Source: Flammeovirgaceae bacterium (GTDB lineage: Bacteria; Bacteroidota; Bacteroidia; Cytophagales; Cyclobacteriaceae). Taken from it: a DNA stretch of 64,000 bases. Position numbers and translations under genes: made by a program. The number at the start of each line of letters is the position of its first letter. The stretch's first letter is position 1. The notes beneath the pieces are model-generated. The model was not told the origin of the DNA, ran no database searches, and was given only the letters and a program-made list of their open reading frames with translations. This document shows positions 43,847 through 51,064 of the stretch, piece by piece. The DNA is taken from the NCBI GenBank assembly GCA_020635915.1, contig JACJYU010000001.1, positions 124,001 through 188,000 on the forward strand, in the 5' to 3' direction.

Positions 43847-44235
43847 TGGTTTTTAATGGCGGTGGCCTCGATTTCCAACAGGTAGCCCGGGCCGATGAGC
43901 CGGCTGACTTCCACCATGGATGTAGCGGGCCTGATGTCTTTGAAAAATTCGCCATGTGCCCGGCCGATACTTTCCCATTGGCCAATGTCGGTAACAAACA
44001 TCCTTGTCCGCACCACGTCTTCTAGCCCAAACCCCGCCTTTGACAATATCTTCCCGATCTTTTCAAGGATGTATTTTGTTTGCTGGTAGTGGTCCCCATC
44101 GCCCATCAACTGCCCTTGTTCGTCAATTGCCACCGTTCCGGATATTTCGAGTTGGTTCCCGATTTGCACCGCCCGGCTATATCCTACAATGCCTTCCCAT
44201 TGGGCACCGGAAGGAAAATTAATGCGCCCGTCCAT
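43843..44235 (-). CDS. RidA/YjgF family deaminase-like protein
   Basis: This 130-residue protein of the RidA family has a conserved Arg in RPATSMVEVSRL, which in RidA hydrolyses reactive enamine/imine intermediates to ketoacids. Other parts (GNQLEISGTVAIDEQGQL, LEDVVRTRMFVTDIG, YLLEIEATAI) fit the trimeric chorismate-mutase-like fold. The length is normal. It diverges from the ThiF-rhodanese gene with 42 bp between the starts. The precise substrate cannot be inferred. Confidence 0.88.
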   Translation of the reverse strand: MDGRINFPSGAQWEGIVGYSRAVQIGNQLEISGTVAIDEQGQLMGDGDHYQQTKYILEKIGKILSKAGFGLEDVVRTRMFVTDIGQWESIGRAHGEFFKDIRPATSMVEVSRLIGPGYLLEIEATAIKNH

Positions 44236-44277
44236 TTAAAAAATAATTTATCTGAAGGACAAGTATCGTAAATTGAC

Positions 44278-45420
44278 GTGAAATTAGCCATGACCGAAAC
44301 AAGCGATTTTAGCAAAGGGGAATTGAAGCAGTACAGCCGCCATTTCGTGTTGCCGCAATTTGGCCTGGACGGGCAACGAAAGCTGAAGGCCGCTTCCGTG
44401 ATAGTCGTTGGCGCGGGAGGGTTGGGCTGCCCTGTTTTGCAATACCTTGTGGCGGCCGGTGTGGGGCACATCGGCATATTGGATTTTGATACCGTAAGCA
44501 CATCCAACCTGCAACGCCAGGTGCTTTACGGTGTTGCCGACATTGGCAAGCCCAAAGCCCGGCAAGCGGCCGAAAAACTCGAAAAGCTCAACCCCCATAT
44601 CAAACTACAGGTGATAGAAGACAAAATAAGCTCCGGCAATGCACTGTCGTTGCTGGGGCCTTTCGACATCATCGTGGACTGTACGGACAATTTTCCTACC
44701 CGGTACTTGCTTAACGATGCAGCCGTATTGCTGGGCAAGCCGCTGGTGTACGGGTCCATCTTCAGGTACGAAGGCCAGGTGGCAGTTTTTAATTTAGGCC
44801 AAAGCGCCAACTACCGCGACCTTTACCCTGCGCCCCCCGCCCCGGGGTCGGTGCCCAATTGTGAGGAAGGCGGGGTATTGGGGGTATTGCCGGGGATTAT
44901 CGGCTGCCTGCAGGCCAATGAAGTCCTTAAGATAATTGCGGGGATTGGTATGCCATTGGCCAACAAAGTCCTTTTGCTGGATACCCTGAACATGGAAACC
45001 AACGTGGTCAAATATCCAAACAGGGAGGGAAGGAATTCAATAAAAAAACTAATAGATTACGAATCATTTTGTGGAATTAACAACACGACAAATACAATGG
45101 GCATTAAAGAAATAACCGTGGCCGAGTTGAAAGCAATAAAGGAAAATGGGGAGGTTTTTCAACTGATCGATGTGAGGGAAGAGTACGAATGCGAGATCTG
45201 CAGTATTGGTGGGGAACATATACCCCTCGGGGACATCCCCAATAGCATTGATAAAATAAGCCGCGACAAAAAAGTGGTCCTCCATTGCCGCAGCGGCTCC
45301 AGGAGCACCAATACCATTAAGTGGCTGGAGAAAAACCACCACTTCGACAACCTCTACAACCTCAAAGGAGGCATAATGGCGTGGGCCGAGGAGATAGACC
45401 ACTCCATGGCCAAGTATTAA
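44278..45420 (+). CDS. ThiF/MoeB-family adenylyltransferase fused to a rhodanese domain
   Basis: This 380-residue fusion has an E1-like domain (residues about 20-260) with the Rossmann motif VIVVGAGGLGCP, the catalytic Asp in VDCTDNFPTRY, and Cys195 in VPNCEEGGVLG where ThiF/MoeB proteins hold their crossover Cys. A C-terminal rhodanese domain has the active Cys337 in LHCRSGSRS. This matches MOCS3-like fusions that activate a C-terminal ubiquitin-like sulfur carrier. Neither zinc CxxC pair of E. coli MoeB is visible. No ThiS or MoaD gene lies nearby. The start is GTG 44278 or ATG 44290. Confidence 0.9.
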   Translation: MKLAMTETSDFSKGELKQYSRHFVLPQFGLDGQRKLKAASVIVVGAGGLGCPVLQYLVAAGVGHIGILDFDTVSTSNLQRQVLYGVADIGKPKARQAAEKLEKLNPHIKLQVIEDKISSGNALSLLGPFDIIVDCTDNFPTRYLLNDAAVLLGKPLVYGSIFRYEGQVAVFNLGQSANYRDLYPAPPAPGSVPNCEEGGVLGVLPGIIGCLQANEVLKIIAGIGMPLANKVLLLDTLNMETNVVKYPNREGRNSIKKLIDYESFCGINNTTNTMGIKEITVAELKAIKENGEVFQLIDVREEYECEICSIGGEHIPLGDIPNSIDKISRDKKVVLHCRSGSRSTNTIKWLEKNHHFDNLYNLKGGIMAWAEEIDHSMAKY

Positions 45421-45439
45421 GGTTTTCGATGTAAGGCAC

Positions 45440-46867
45440 CTACCCTTTCTTTCCCGCCAGGCTACCGATAACCAGGAAAACCATACTGACCAGGGTGGCC
45501 GGTACCAGGCTGGGTATGTCCAGGGGGTATGCCCATTCGAAAAACACCCAGGTGAACAGGCCTCCCACCATGCCCAGCACCGCCCCGGCACTAGTGGCCC
45601 TTCGCCAGTACATGCCAAAGGCCAGGGGGGCAAACAGGGAAACCAGGCTGAGCACGGAGGATTCCGCCACCAGTTCATAAATATTCTTGCGCAGGCAGGC
45701 CATCACGGTGGCCACCGCGGCAAAGAACAAGATCGAAACCTTGGTAATGGCCAGCAACTGCCGGTCGGTAAGCTGGCCCCTCATCAAGGGCTTGACAAAG
45801 TTGGCCGAAAATATGGCAGCTGGCGCCAATATGGCGGAGCTAGTGGTGCTCATAATGGCCGACAAAAGCGAACCAAAAAACAATACCTGCACCGGCATGG
45901 AGGTATGCAGCAGCACCATATTGGGCAAGGCCAATTGCGCATCGCCTTCCAGTTGTCCTGCGTAAAGATATTTGGTGCAAAGGCTGATGAACAAAGGGAG
46001 CATGGCGATGGTCAGGTAAAGGCCTGCCGCGATAAAGCACGAACGCACGGCTATTTTCACCGATCCGGAAGACATCACGCGCTGGAAAATATCCTGTGAA
46101 GGAATGGACCCCAGCCCAAGCACGGACCAGGCGGCAATATAGGCGGTGACCTCCCTGGCGTTCCAGGAGGGCAAAAACCTGTAATTGCGCGGGTGTACTT
46201 CGCTAAGCACGGTGCCCACGCCCCCGGCCTTATAGGCCAGCACTATGGCCAACACCAGGAGACCGCCCACAATGATGATACTTTGAATGAAATCGGTTAT
46301 GGAAATGGCCCACATCCCACCGGTGAAGGTGTAAAAGGTGACCACCACCGAACTTATAACCACCCCCTGCCAGGTTTCAATGCCCACCACGGCATTTAGT
46401 ATCAGCCCCATGGCCACCAATTGGGCTGCAATGTACCCTACGTATGGCGGGGCAAGGAAAACACTGGCCACCAACTCGGTCTTTTTGCCAAAACGGTACT
46501 TGAAATAATCACCGAGGGTGAGGAGGTTCATGTTGTACAGCTTCCGGGCGAAAAAAAGCCCGAACAACACCAGGCAAAGGGCTGCGCCAAACGGGTCTTC
46601 AATTACCGCATAAAGCCCGCCCTCCAAAAATTCCGCAGAAGCACCGAAGACCGTTTCCGATCCAAACCATATGGCAAACAATGCCGCTGAACTGAGCATG
46701 ATGGGCAAGCTCCTTCCGGCCAGCATAAAATCGCCCGATGTTTTTACCCTGCTGGAAGCCCAATAGCCAATGGCCACGGTGAGGATCAAATAAGCAATGA
46801 TGGACAGGAGTAACAAGACTGGGTTGGGCTGCAGGTTTACACTTAAAAGTATTAAACCCGGCAACAA
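45440..46867 (-). CDS. Sodium:solute symporter family transporter
   Basis: This 475-residue transporter of the SSS family has about 13 membrane helices. Signatures are DFMLAGRSLPIMLSSAALFAIWFGSETVFG in the first helices and SALMSTTSSA-type sequence (LLSAIMSTTSSAILAPA) in helix 8. The substrate is unknown; PanF-, PutP- and sugar-type members are related. The start is not ATG: the longest frame begins with TTG at 46867 or 46864, and the gene lies only 34 bp after the DUF5777 stop, so it may belong to that operon. It ends 19 bp from the ThiF gene. Confidence 0.87.
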   Translation of the reverse strand: MLPGLILLSVNLQPNPVLLLLSIIAYLILTVAIGYWASSRVKTSGDFMLAGRSLPIMLSSAALFAIWFGSETVFGASAEFLEGGLYAVIEDPFGAALCLVLFGLFFARKLYNMNLLTLGDYFKYRFGKKTELVASVFLAPPYVGYIAAQLVAMGLILNAVVGIETWQGVVISSVVVTFYTFTGGMWAISITDFIQSIIIVGGLLVLAIVLAYKAGGVGTVLSEVHPRNYRFLPSWNAREVTAYIAAWSVLGLGSIPSQDIFQRVMSSGSVKIAVRSCFIAAGLYLTIAMLPLFISLCTKYLYAGQLEGDAQLALPNMVLLHTSMPVQVLFFGSLLSAIMSTTSSAILAPAAIFSANFVKPLMRGQLTDRQLLAITKVSILFFAAVATVMACLRKNIYELVAESSVLSLVSLFAPLAFGMYWRRATSAGAVLGMVGGLFTWVFFEWAYPLDIPSLVPATLVSMVFLVIGSLAGKKG

Positions 46868-46901
46868 ATACCATTTATTGCATTATAAAATATGGGGCTA
46901 C

Positions 46902-47786
46902 CTACTTCTTCCCGTGGGCCAGTTGAAAATTCCGCGTGATGTTAAACCCAAAGTGGATGTCCCCATCGAAAAAATCGCCTTGTGTGGCAGTAACCACCGG
47001 CCTCGTTGTCAGGCCAAGGCTATTGGTAAAAACCAACTGAAACACATGTCCTCCCGTTTCTATATCGAACCCCACCCCCATTGCATCAAAATTTGGCGAT
47101 CCGGAATGTGCATTTGCCCTGTAGAAATACTCACCCGTAACGGACAAACTGCGGGTTAATTTATACCTGCCTCCTATGCCAACGGCTAAGTCATCGTTGT
47201 TCTCCAGTGCCTGGTTTACCGTATTTCTGTGCACCCAAACCGGGCTTACCTGTAAGGAAAAGCCTTGGGCAAACTTCTTTCCCACTAAAAGTTCCAATGA
47301 ATAAGCTGTCCTGTCATTGGTATCCACCTGTGGATTAAACCTGGCCTGGGGAGAGGTTTGGTAATATACAGCCCCAACGATGGTGAGGGTGATAGGGACA
47401 GGGGACACGCCCGTGCGTTGGCGCAAGGCCTTATAGCGGACAAAACCATCGAATGTTTTGTCTGTGGAAACCCGGCCAATGCCCACGCCCAGGCGGTCGG
47501 TAACCCCATACTCAAGCCCTAACCTTACAAAGGCATCATCAAGGCCCCAAAAATTATAAGAGCCTGAGTTAATCCTCCCGAAGCGGTGGGAAAAAATAAA
47601 TTCCAGCCCGCCCTTTCCCTTGGTTTCCACGGATTGCCCGTTGATAATCCGCGTTGCATTGAAAGTTTGCACCACATATTCCGGGGCACTTTCCTGGTTT
47701 TCCCCCAATACCTTCAGTAGGTCATCCTGGCCATGGGCGTTAACGGCCGCCAACCATACCATCACCATCAGGAAAACGTTTTTCAT
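46902..47786 (-). CDS. DUF5777 beta-barrel protein
   Basis: This 294-residue exported protein of the DUF5777 family starts with a signal peptide (MKNVFLMVMVWLAAVNAHGQ). The mature part contains alternating hydrophobic strands (GGLEFIFSHRFG, RLGLEYGVTDRLGVGIGR, LTITIVGAVYY-like) and ends in RNFQLAHGKK, probably an outer-membrane barrel. The family function is unknown; it usually accompanies YceI and cytochrome-like genes, as here. ATG overlaps the YceI stop (ATGA). The SSS gene follows after 34 bp. Confidence 0.82.
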   Translation of the reverse strand: MKNVFLMVMVWLAAVNAHGQDDLLKVLGENQESAPEYVVQTFNATRIINGQSVETKGKGGLEFIFSHRFGRINSGSYNFWGLDDAFVRLGLEYGVTDRLGVGIGRVSTDKTFDGFVRYKALRQRTGVSPVPITLTIVGAVYYQTSPQARFNPQVDTNDRTAYSLELLVGKKFAQGFSLQVSPVWVHRNTVNQALENNDDLAVGIGGRYKLTRSLSVTGEYFYRANAHSGSPNFDAMGVGFDIETGGHVFQLVFTNSLGLTTRPVVTATQGDFFDGDIHFGFNITRNFQLAHGKK

Positions 47787-48319
47787 AACCGTTCATATTT
47801 AAAATGGACCTTCACCTCTACTTTTTCGGCTATGTTCTGCCATAGTAGCCGGGGTATTTTTATTTTGTAATCCGCCAGTTCCACAAAAAAAGATGAAGTC
47901 AAAACCAAACCACTTTCCACAACGGCAATGGTCCCTTCCGCCTCCACCTCTTTCGTTTGTCCATGTATGGTGAGCTTGCCTTTGGCATGTACCGTAGGCG
48001 ATCCTTTCATGGCCTTTTCAAAACCGGTAATTTTCCCTTCAAAAGAGGCGGTAGGGAATTTATGTGATTCCATGTACTTCTCGTTAAAGTGCTGTTGCAT
48101 TAGCGTTTTTTCAAATTGAAACCCTCCAATGGGCACCAAAAAGGCAACCTCCCCCGTGCTGGCATCGAACAGGCTTGTGGCCCTGGAGTTGGTGGCTGCT
48201 ATGTCCTCTATGGCCGCTTCGGAAAAAAAAACAACAGTGGATTGGGTGCTCTTGAATTTCTGGCCCTGGGAAATGAAAAACGTTGAAACCAGGAAAACCG
48301 AAATTAAAACCTTCCTCAT
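47783..48319 (-). CDS. YceI family protein
   Basis: This 178-residue exported lipocalin-like protein of the YceI family has family members that bind polyisoprenoid lipids in a barrel. ATG 48319 gives a signal peptide (MRKVLISVFLVSTFFISQGQ). The barrel motifs include VAFLVPIGGFQFEKTLMQQHFNEKYMESHKFPTASFEG and LTIHGQTKEVEAEGTIAV. It is preceded by the cytochrome-like lipoprotein (12 bp) and followed by DUF5777 (ATGA overlap), a cluster consistent with electron transfer or lipid-quinone handling, which is inferred. Confidence 0.87.
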   Translation of the reverse strand: MRKVLISVFLVSTFFISQGQKFKSTQSTVVFFSEAAIEDIAATNSRATSLFDASTGEVAFLVPIGGFQFEKTLMQQHFNEKYMESHKFPTASFEGKITGFEKAMKGSPTVHAKGKLTIHGQTKEVEAEGTIAVVESGLVLTSSFFVELADYKIKIPRLLWQNIAEKVEVKVHFKYERL

Positions 48320-48331
48320 TTGAATGTCCAT

Positions 48332-49141
48332 TCAATTGTCCTTTGCGCCATCGTCCACCCAACAAGCAATCAGGTCGATTTGGTCCTGGGTCAAACTACC
48401 CGTAAGAGGCATGCTCCGGTTGCCTGTCCTCGTTTTGATATTGCCCGCGTTTGCCTTCACATTGCCAAAGATGGTCCAGTTGCGATTGGCCCCATTATCG
48501 CCATTGTGGCAGCCCGAAAGGGCGCATTTTGTATCGATAATCGGTTTTATTTGGGCCGAAAAGCTTACTCCCGTTTCGCCCCTGGCAATGGTTGCCCGGT
48601 CTATAAAAACACAACCCTGGCCATCCTTTACGGCAACGGAATATTCACCGGCCTTCAAACCGGGGAATGTTGAAGTGGTGCCAAAAGGACCGTTGTTGAT
48701 CCTGAACACAAAAGGACCCATACCGCCTTGCCCGGTTATGGTAATGGCCCCATTGCCGCTAAGGCATCCTGTATCGGCCACTGTGGTGGCCACCAGCCCC
48801 AAGTCGGAACCGGCAGCTTTTATGGACACGCCCAGCCGGCTTGTACAGGAATTGGAGTCGGTGACTTTCGCCTCATAATTACCTGCGGCCAGTCCATCAA
48901 AGGCCCCCATATCGTTTTTTGCCCCACCCATTTCAAAAGTATAAGGCCCCTCGCCCCCACTGGCCTGCAAGGCAATTGCCCCGTCAGCCGAAGTACACGA
49001 ACTGGCATCCGTGGTGCTTTGCAAAACAAGGGTTAGGGAGGAAAGCGAACAGTCAACCGGTCCCTTCACATCCTCTGATGAGCACCCAGGCAACAGGGAA
49101 ATGAAAATTGCCATCAGGCTTTGCGACAAGGGCTTGCTCAT
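48332..49141 (-). CDS. Lipoprotein with SprB-like repeats and a putative CX4CH heme site
   Basis: This 269-residue lipoprotein starts at ATG 49141, with Cys20 in a lipobox (LLPGC). Two SprB-like repeats (about 40-105 and 115-180), each with a Cys pair, precede a C-terminal part. That part has Cys206, Cys211 and His212 in TKCALSGCHNG, with four residues between the Cys instead of the usual two, and Met244-Pro245 as a possible sixth ligand. Its C-terminal SLTQDQIDLIACWVDDG is typical of cytochrome-like modules in Bacteroidota. YceI and DUF5777 follow closely. Heme attachment is inferred from this spacing and is not certain. Two palindromes lie upstream. Confidence 0.7.
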   Translation of the reverse strand: MSKPLSQSLMAIFISLLPGCSSEDVKGPVDCSLSSLTLVLQSTTDASSCTSADGAIALQASGGEGPYTFEMGGAKNDMGAFDGLAAGNYEAKVTDSNSCTSRLGVSIKAAGSDLGLVATTVADTGCLSGNGAITITGQGGMGPFVFRINNGPFGTTSTFPGLKAGEYSVAVKDGQGCVFIDRATIARGETGVSFSAQIKPIIDTKCALSGCHNGDNGANRNWTIFGNVKANAGNIKTRTGNRSMPLTGSLTQDQIDLIACWVDDGAKDN

Positions 49142-49178
49142 AAAATCGGCTTTCATCTGTTAATGAATTTAAAAATAA

Positions 49179-49192
49179 CATGTTTAAACATG
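49179..49192. promoter_or_regulatory. Perfect 14-bp palindrome (possible operator) before the cytochrome-like gene
   Basis: CATGTTTAAACATG is perfectly self-complementary and lies 38-51 nt upstream of the ATG at 49141. It could be a dimeric-regulator site. Confidence 0.35.
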
Positions 49193-49245
49193 CAAGCCGG
49201 GCCGGTAATACTTAGGCCAAAGGATTATAATATACCCCAATATGG

Positions 49246-49257
49246 TTTAGGCCTAAA
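49246..49257. promoter_or_regulatory. 12-bp palindrome (possible operator)
   Basis: TTTAGGCCTAAA is perfectly self-complementary, about 105 nt upstream of the cytochrome-like gene. A related TTAGGCC occurs at 49212-49218. Confidence 0.28.
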
Positions 49258-49291
49258 ACGGTGGCCAACCTGGGGATGGCTTTGCCTAAAA

Positions 49292-49326
49292 AAGAAAATC
49301 CCCCGAAGTCCTTGACCCCGGGGGAT
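49292..49326 (-). terminator. Rho-independent terminator after the small membrane protein gene (minus strand)
   Basis: On the minus strand an 8-bp stem ATCCCCCG/CGGGGGAT (arms at 49319-49326 and 49298-49305) runs into TTTTCTTTTTT. It sits about 107 nt downstream of the 59-residue gene's stop. Confidence 0.72.
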
Positions 49327-49432
49327 AATCCTGTCTATAGTTGGCTTTAATCTGATACTAAAGTACGGCAGCCTATGATGTTATAAAAACCTGTTCCGCC
49401 CACCTGAAGGTAGGGTTGGTAAGTTGCCGTAT

Positions 49433-49612
49433 TCACCGTTGAGTTGCTTTTACAGAATCAATCGACACCGAATCGGGAGCGGTTGTTTTCCCCTGTAGAG
49501 GGGGCTTGGCACCGGGAAAAGTCGTGCGCCTCCCAATGTCGTACCCGAGGTATCCCAGCCCCAAAATGAAAACGGCCGCCAGGGCCAGGAATACCTTTTT
49601 GGACTTCTTCAT
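49433..49612 (-). CDS. Small unknown membrane protein
   Basis: This 59-residue protein has one hydrophobic segment (about residues 6-24, with KKSKK before it) followed by a short Arg/Pro/Ser-rich tail. ATG 49612 is the natural start for the membrane anchor. It is flanked by a hairpin on each side (49635-49666 and 49292-49326). It is small, with no recognised family, but the placement between terminators supports a real gene. Confidence 0.55.
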   Translation of the reverse strand: MKKSKKVFLALAAVFILGLGYLGYDIGRRTTFPGAKPPLQGKTTAPDSVSIDSVKATQR

Positions 49613-49634
49613 GAAAGCAAAAGTAGGGCAAAAC

Positions 49635-49666
49635 AAAAAAAGAGGCCTTTCAATAGCCTCTTTTTT
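49635..49666. terminator. Bidirectional terminator between rplT and the small membrane gene
   Basis: A stem AGAGGC/GCCTCT (49641-49646 with 49656-49661) flanked by A and T runs reads as terminator on both strands. It lies 23 bp after the rplT stop. Confidence 0.78.
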
Positions 49667-49689
49667 ACACTTTTTAAACCAGTAGGTAT

Positions 49690-50034
49690 TTAACCGAGCT
49701 TTTTTACGATCGCCTCAAAAGCTTCCGGCTGGTTGGCGGCCAGGTCTGCCAGTGCTTTCCTGTTGAGCTCGATGCCGGCTTTCTTTACTTTGCCCATGAA
49801 CTCGGAATAAGACATGCCATGGAGCCTGGCCCCGGCATTTATCCTTTGTATCCACAGCGACCTGAAATCCCTCTTTCTGGCCTTGCGGTCCCTGTATGCG
49901 TACACAAGGCCTTTTTCAACGGCATTTTTGGCTACCGTCCAAACATTTTTCCTTCTTCCAAAATAGCCTTTGGCTAATTTGAGCACGCGTTTTCTTTTTG
50001 CCCGCGAGGCAACATTGTTTACTGAACGTGGCAT
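49690..50034 (-). CDS. rplT: 50S ribosomal protein L20
   Basis: This is ribosomal protein L20, 114 residues, with the long basic N-terminal helix region (SVNNVASRAKRKRVLKLAKGYFGRR) and the conserved LWIQRINAGARLHGMSYSEFMG. It binds 23S rRNA early in assembly and in many bacteria represses its own operon. It is the last gene of infC-rpmI-rplT, with about 100 bp after rpmI. Length and sequence are typical. Confidence 0.97.
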   Translation of the reverse strand: MPRSVNNVASRAKRKRVLKLAKGYFGRRKNVWTVAKNAVEKGLVYAYRDRKARKRDFRSLWIQRINAGARLHGMSYSEFMGKVKKAGIELNRKALADLAANQPEAFEAIVKKLG

Positions 50035-50134
50035 TGGTTTTTCAATTTTTTGGCCATTGGCGCCCTGATTTAACGGGCCTTAATGCACAGTGGCCGGGTT
50101 TAACAATTACGGTGACTGCGTATCAATCACCCAC

Positions 50135-50335
50135 CTAAAAAGCATACGGAAGCATTGGCTTGATATTCCCCTCGTCAACTTTTTTGACAGTGGTTTTTTG
50201 GGCCAAGTTCCTCTTCTGCTTGGTTTCCTTTTTTGTCAGGATGTGGTTCATATAAGCTTTCTTGCGCTTGATCTTGCCACTGCCAGTGATCTTAAACCTT
50301 TTCTTGGCACCCGACTTCGTCTTTAACTTTGGCAT
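50135..50335 (-). CDS. rpmI: 50S ribosomal protein L35
   Basis: Ribosomal protein L35, 66 residues, is basic with the MPKLKTKSGAKKRFKITGSGKIKRKKAY start. It lies 20 bp after infC and about 100 bp before rplT in the conserved order. Confidence 0.97.
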   Translation of the reverse strand: MPKLKTKSGAKKRFKITGSGKIKRKKAYMNHILTKKETKQKRNLAQKTTVKKVDEGNIKPMLPYAF

Positions 50336-50355
50336 TTTATTTATACTTAAAAAAA

Positions 50356-50928
50356 TTACTTTTTCGCTTTTGGCGCAATCATCATGTACATTCTTTTGCC
50401 CTCCAACTTGGGCATCAACTCCACCTTTCCATAATCCTCAAGCGATTGGGCAAACTTCAACAGGAGGATTTCCCCCCGTTCTTTGTACACAATCGACCTG
50501 CCCACAAAATGCACGTACGCCTTTACCTTCGACCCCTCCTTCAAAAAGTTGATGGCATGCTTTAGCTTAAAGTTAAAGTCATGGTCATCGGTGTTGGGCC
50601 CAAACCGGATCTCCTTGATTACCGTTTTTTGGGCATTTTGCTTTATCTCCTTCTGCTTCTTCTTCTGCTCGTACTTGAACTTGGAATAATCAATGATCTT
50701 GCACACCGGAGGCACCGCATTGGGCGATATCTCCACCAAGTCCAACCCTTGTTCTTTTGCCATTTTAATGGCCATCGAAGTGGAGTACACGTCCACTTTG
50801 ATGTTGTCCCCAACGACCCTCACCTGAGGTGCCACTATCCTATCATTTACGCGATAAGGTTCTTCTATTACTCGCTGCCTGGGGCCCCTTCTGCCGAAAG
50901 GCCTTTTACTTCCTGGAAATACTGCCAC
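50356..50928 (-). CDS. infC: Translation initiation factor IF-3
   Basis: IF-3, about 190 residues, prevents subunit joining and checks the start codon. The N-domain (VNDRIVAPQVRVVG) and C-domain (EIRFGPNTDDHDFNFKLKHAINFL, then FAQSLEDYGKVELMPKLEGKRMYMM) are clear. The start codon appears to be GTG at 50928, as no ATG precedes it within the frame; E. coli infC famously uses AUU for autoregulation, so a non-ATG start may matter. It follows thrS by about 135 bp and precedes rpmI. Confidence 0.95.
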   Translation of the reverse strand: MAVFPGSKRPFGRRGPRQRVIEEPYRVNDRIVAPQVRVVGDNIKVDVYSTSMAIKMAKEQGLDLVEISPNAVPPVCKIIDYSKFKYEQKKKQKEIKQNAQKTVIKEIRFGPNTDDHDFNFKLKHAINFLKEGSKVKAYVHFVGRSIVYKERGEILLLKFAQSLEDYGKVELMPKLEGKRMYMMIAPKAKK

Positions 50929-51064
50929 TAAAAGGGTTTAAATTAAAAAAACAACCTGCCGGACCTGCCGACAGGGGTGCAAATATCGCTATATTTTGAA
51001 CTTTTCAAAAGCACACCGGTACTTCTTTCCTTTCCCGGGCGGCCAAAAAAGCCAATATCCGCCA

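Noticed and set aside
46599..46874. ATG-started minus-strand frame at the symporter start
   Set aside because: It is in a different frame from the symporter and lacks membrane-family motifs; the symporter frame, despite its TTG start, carries the SSS signatures.
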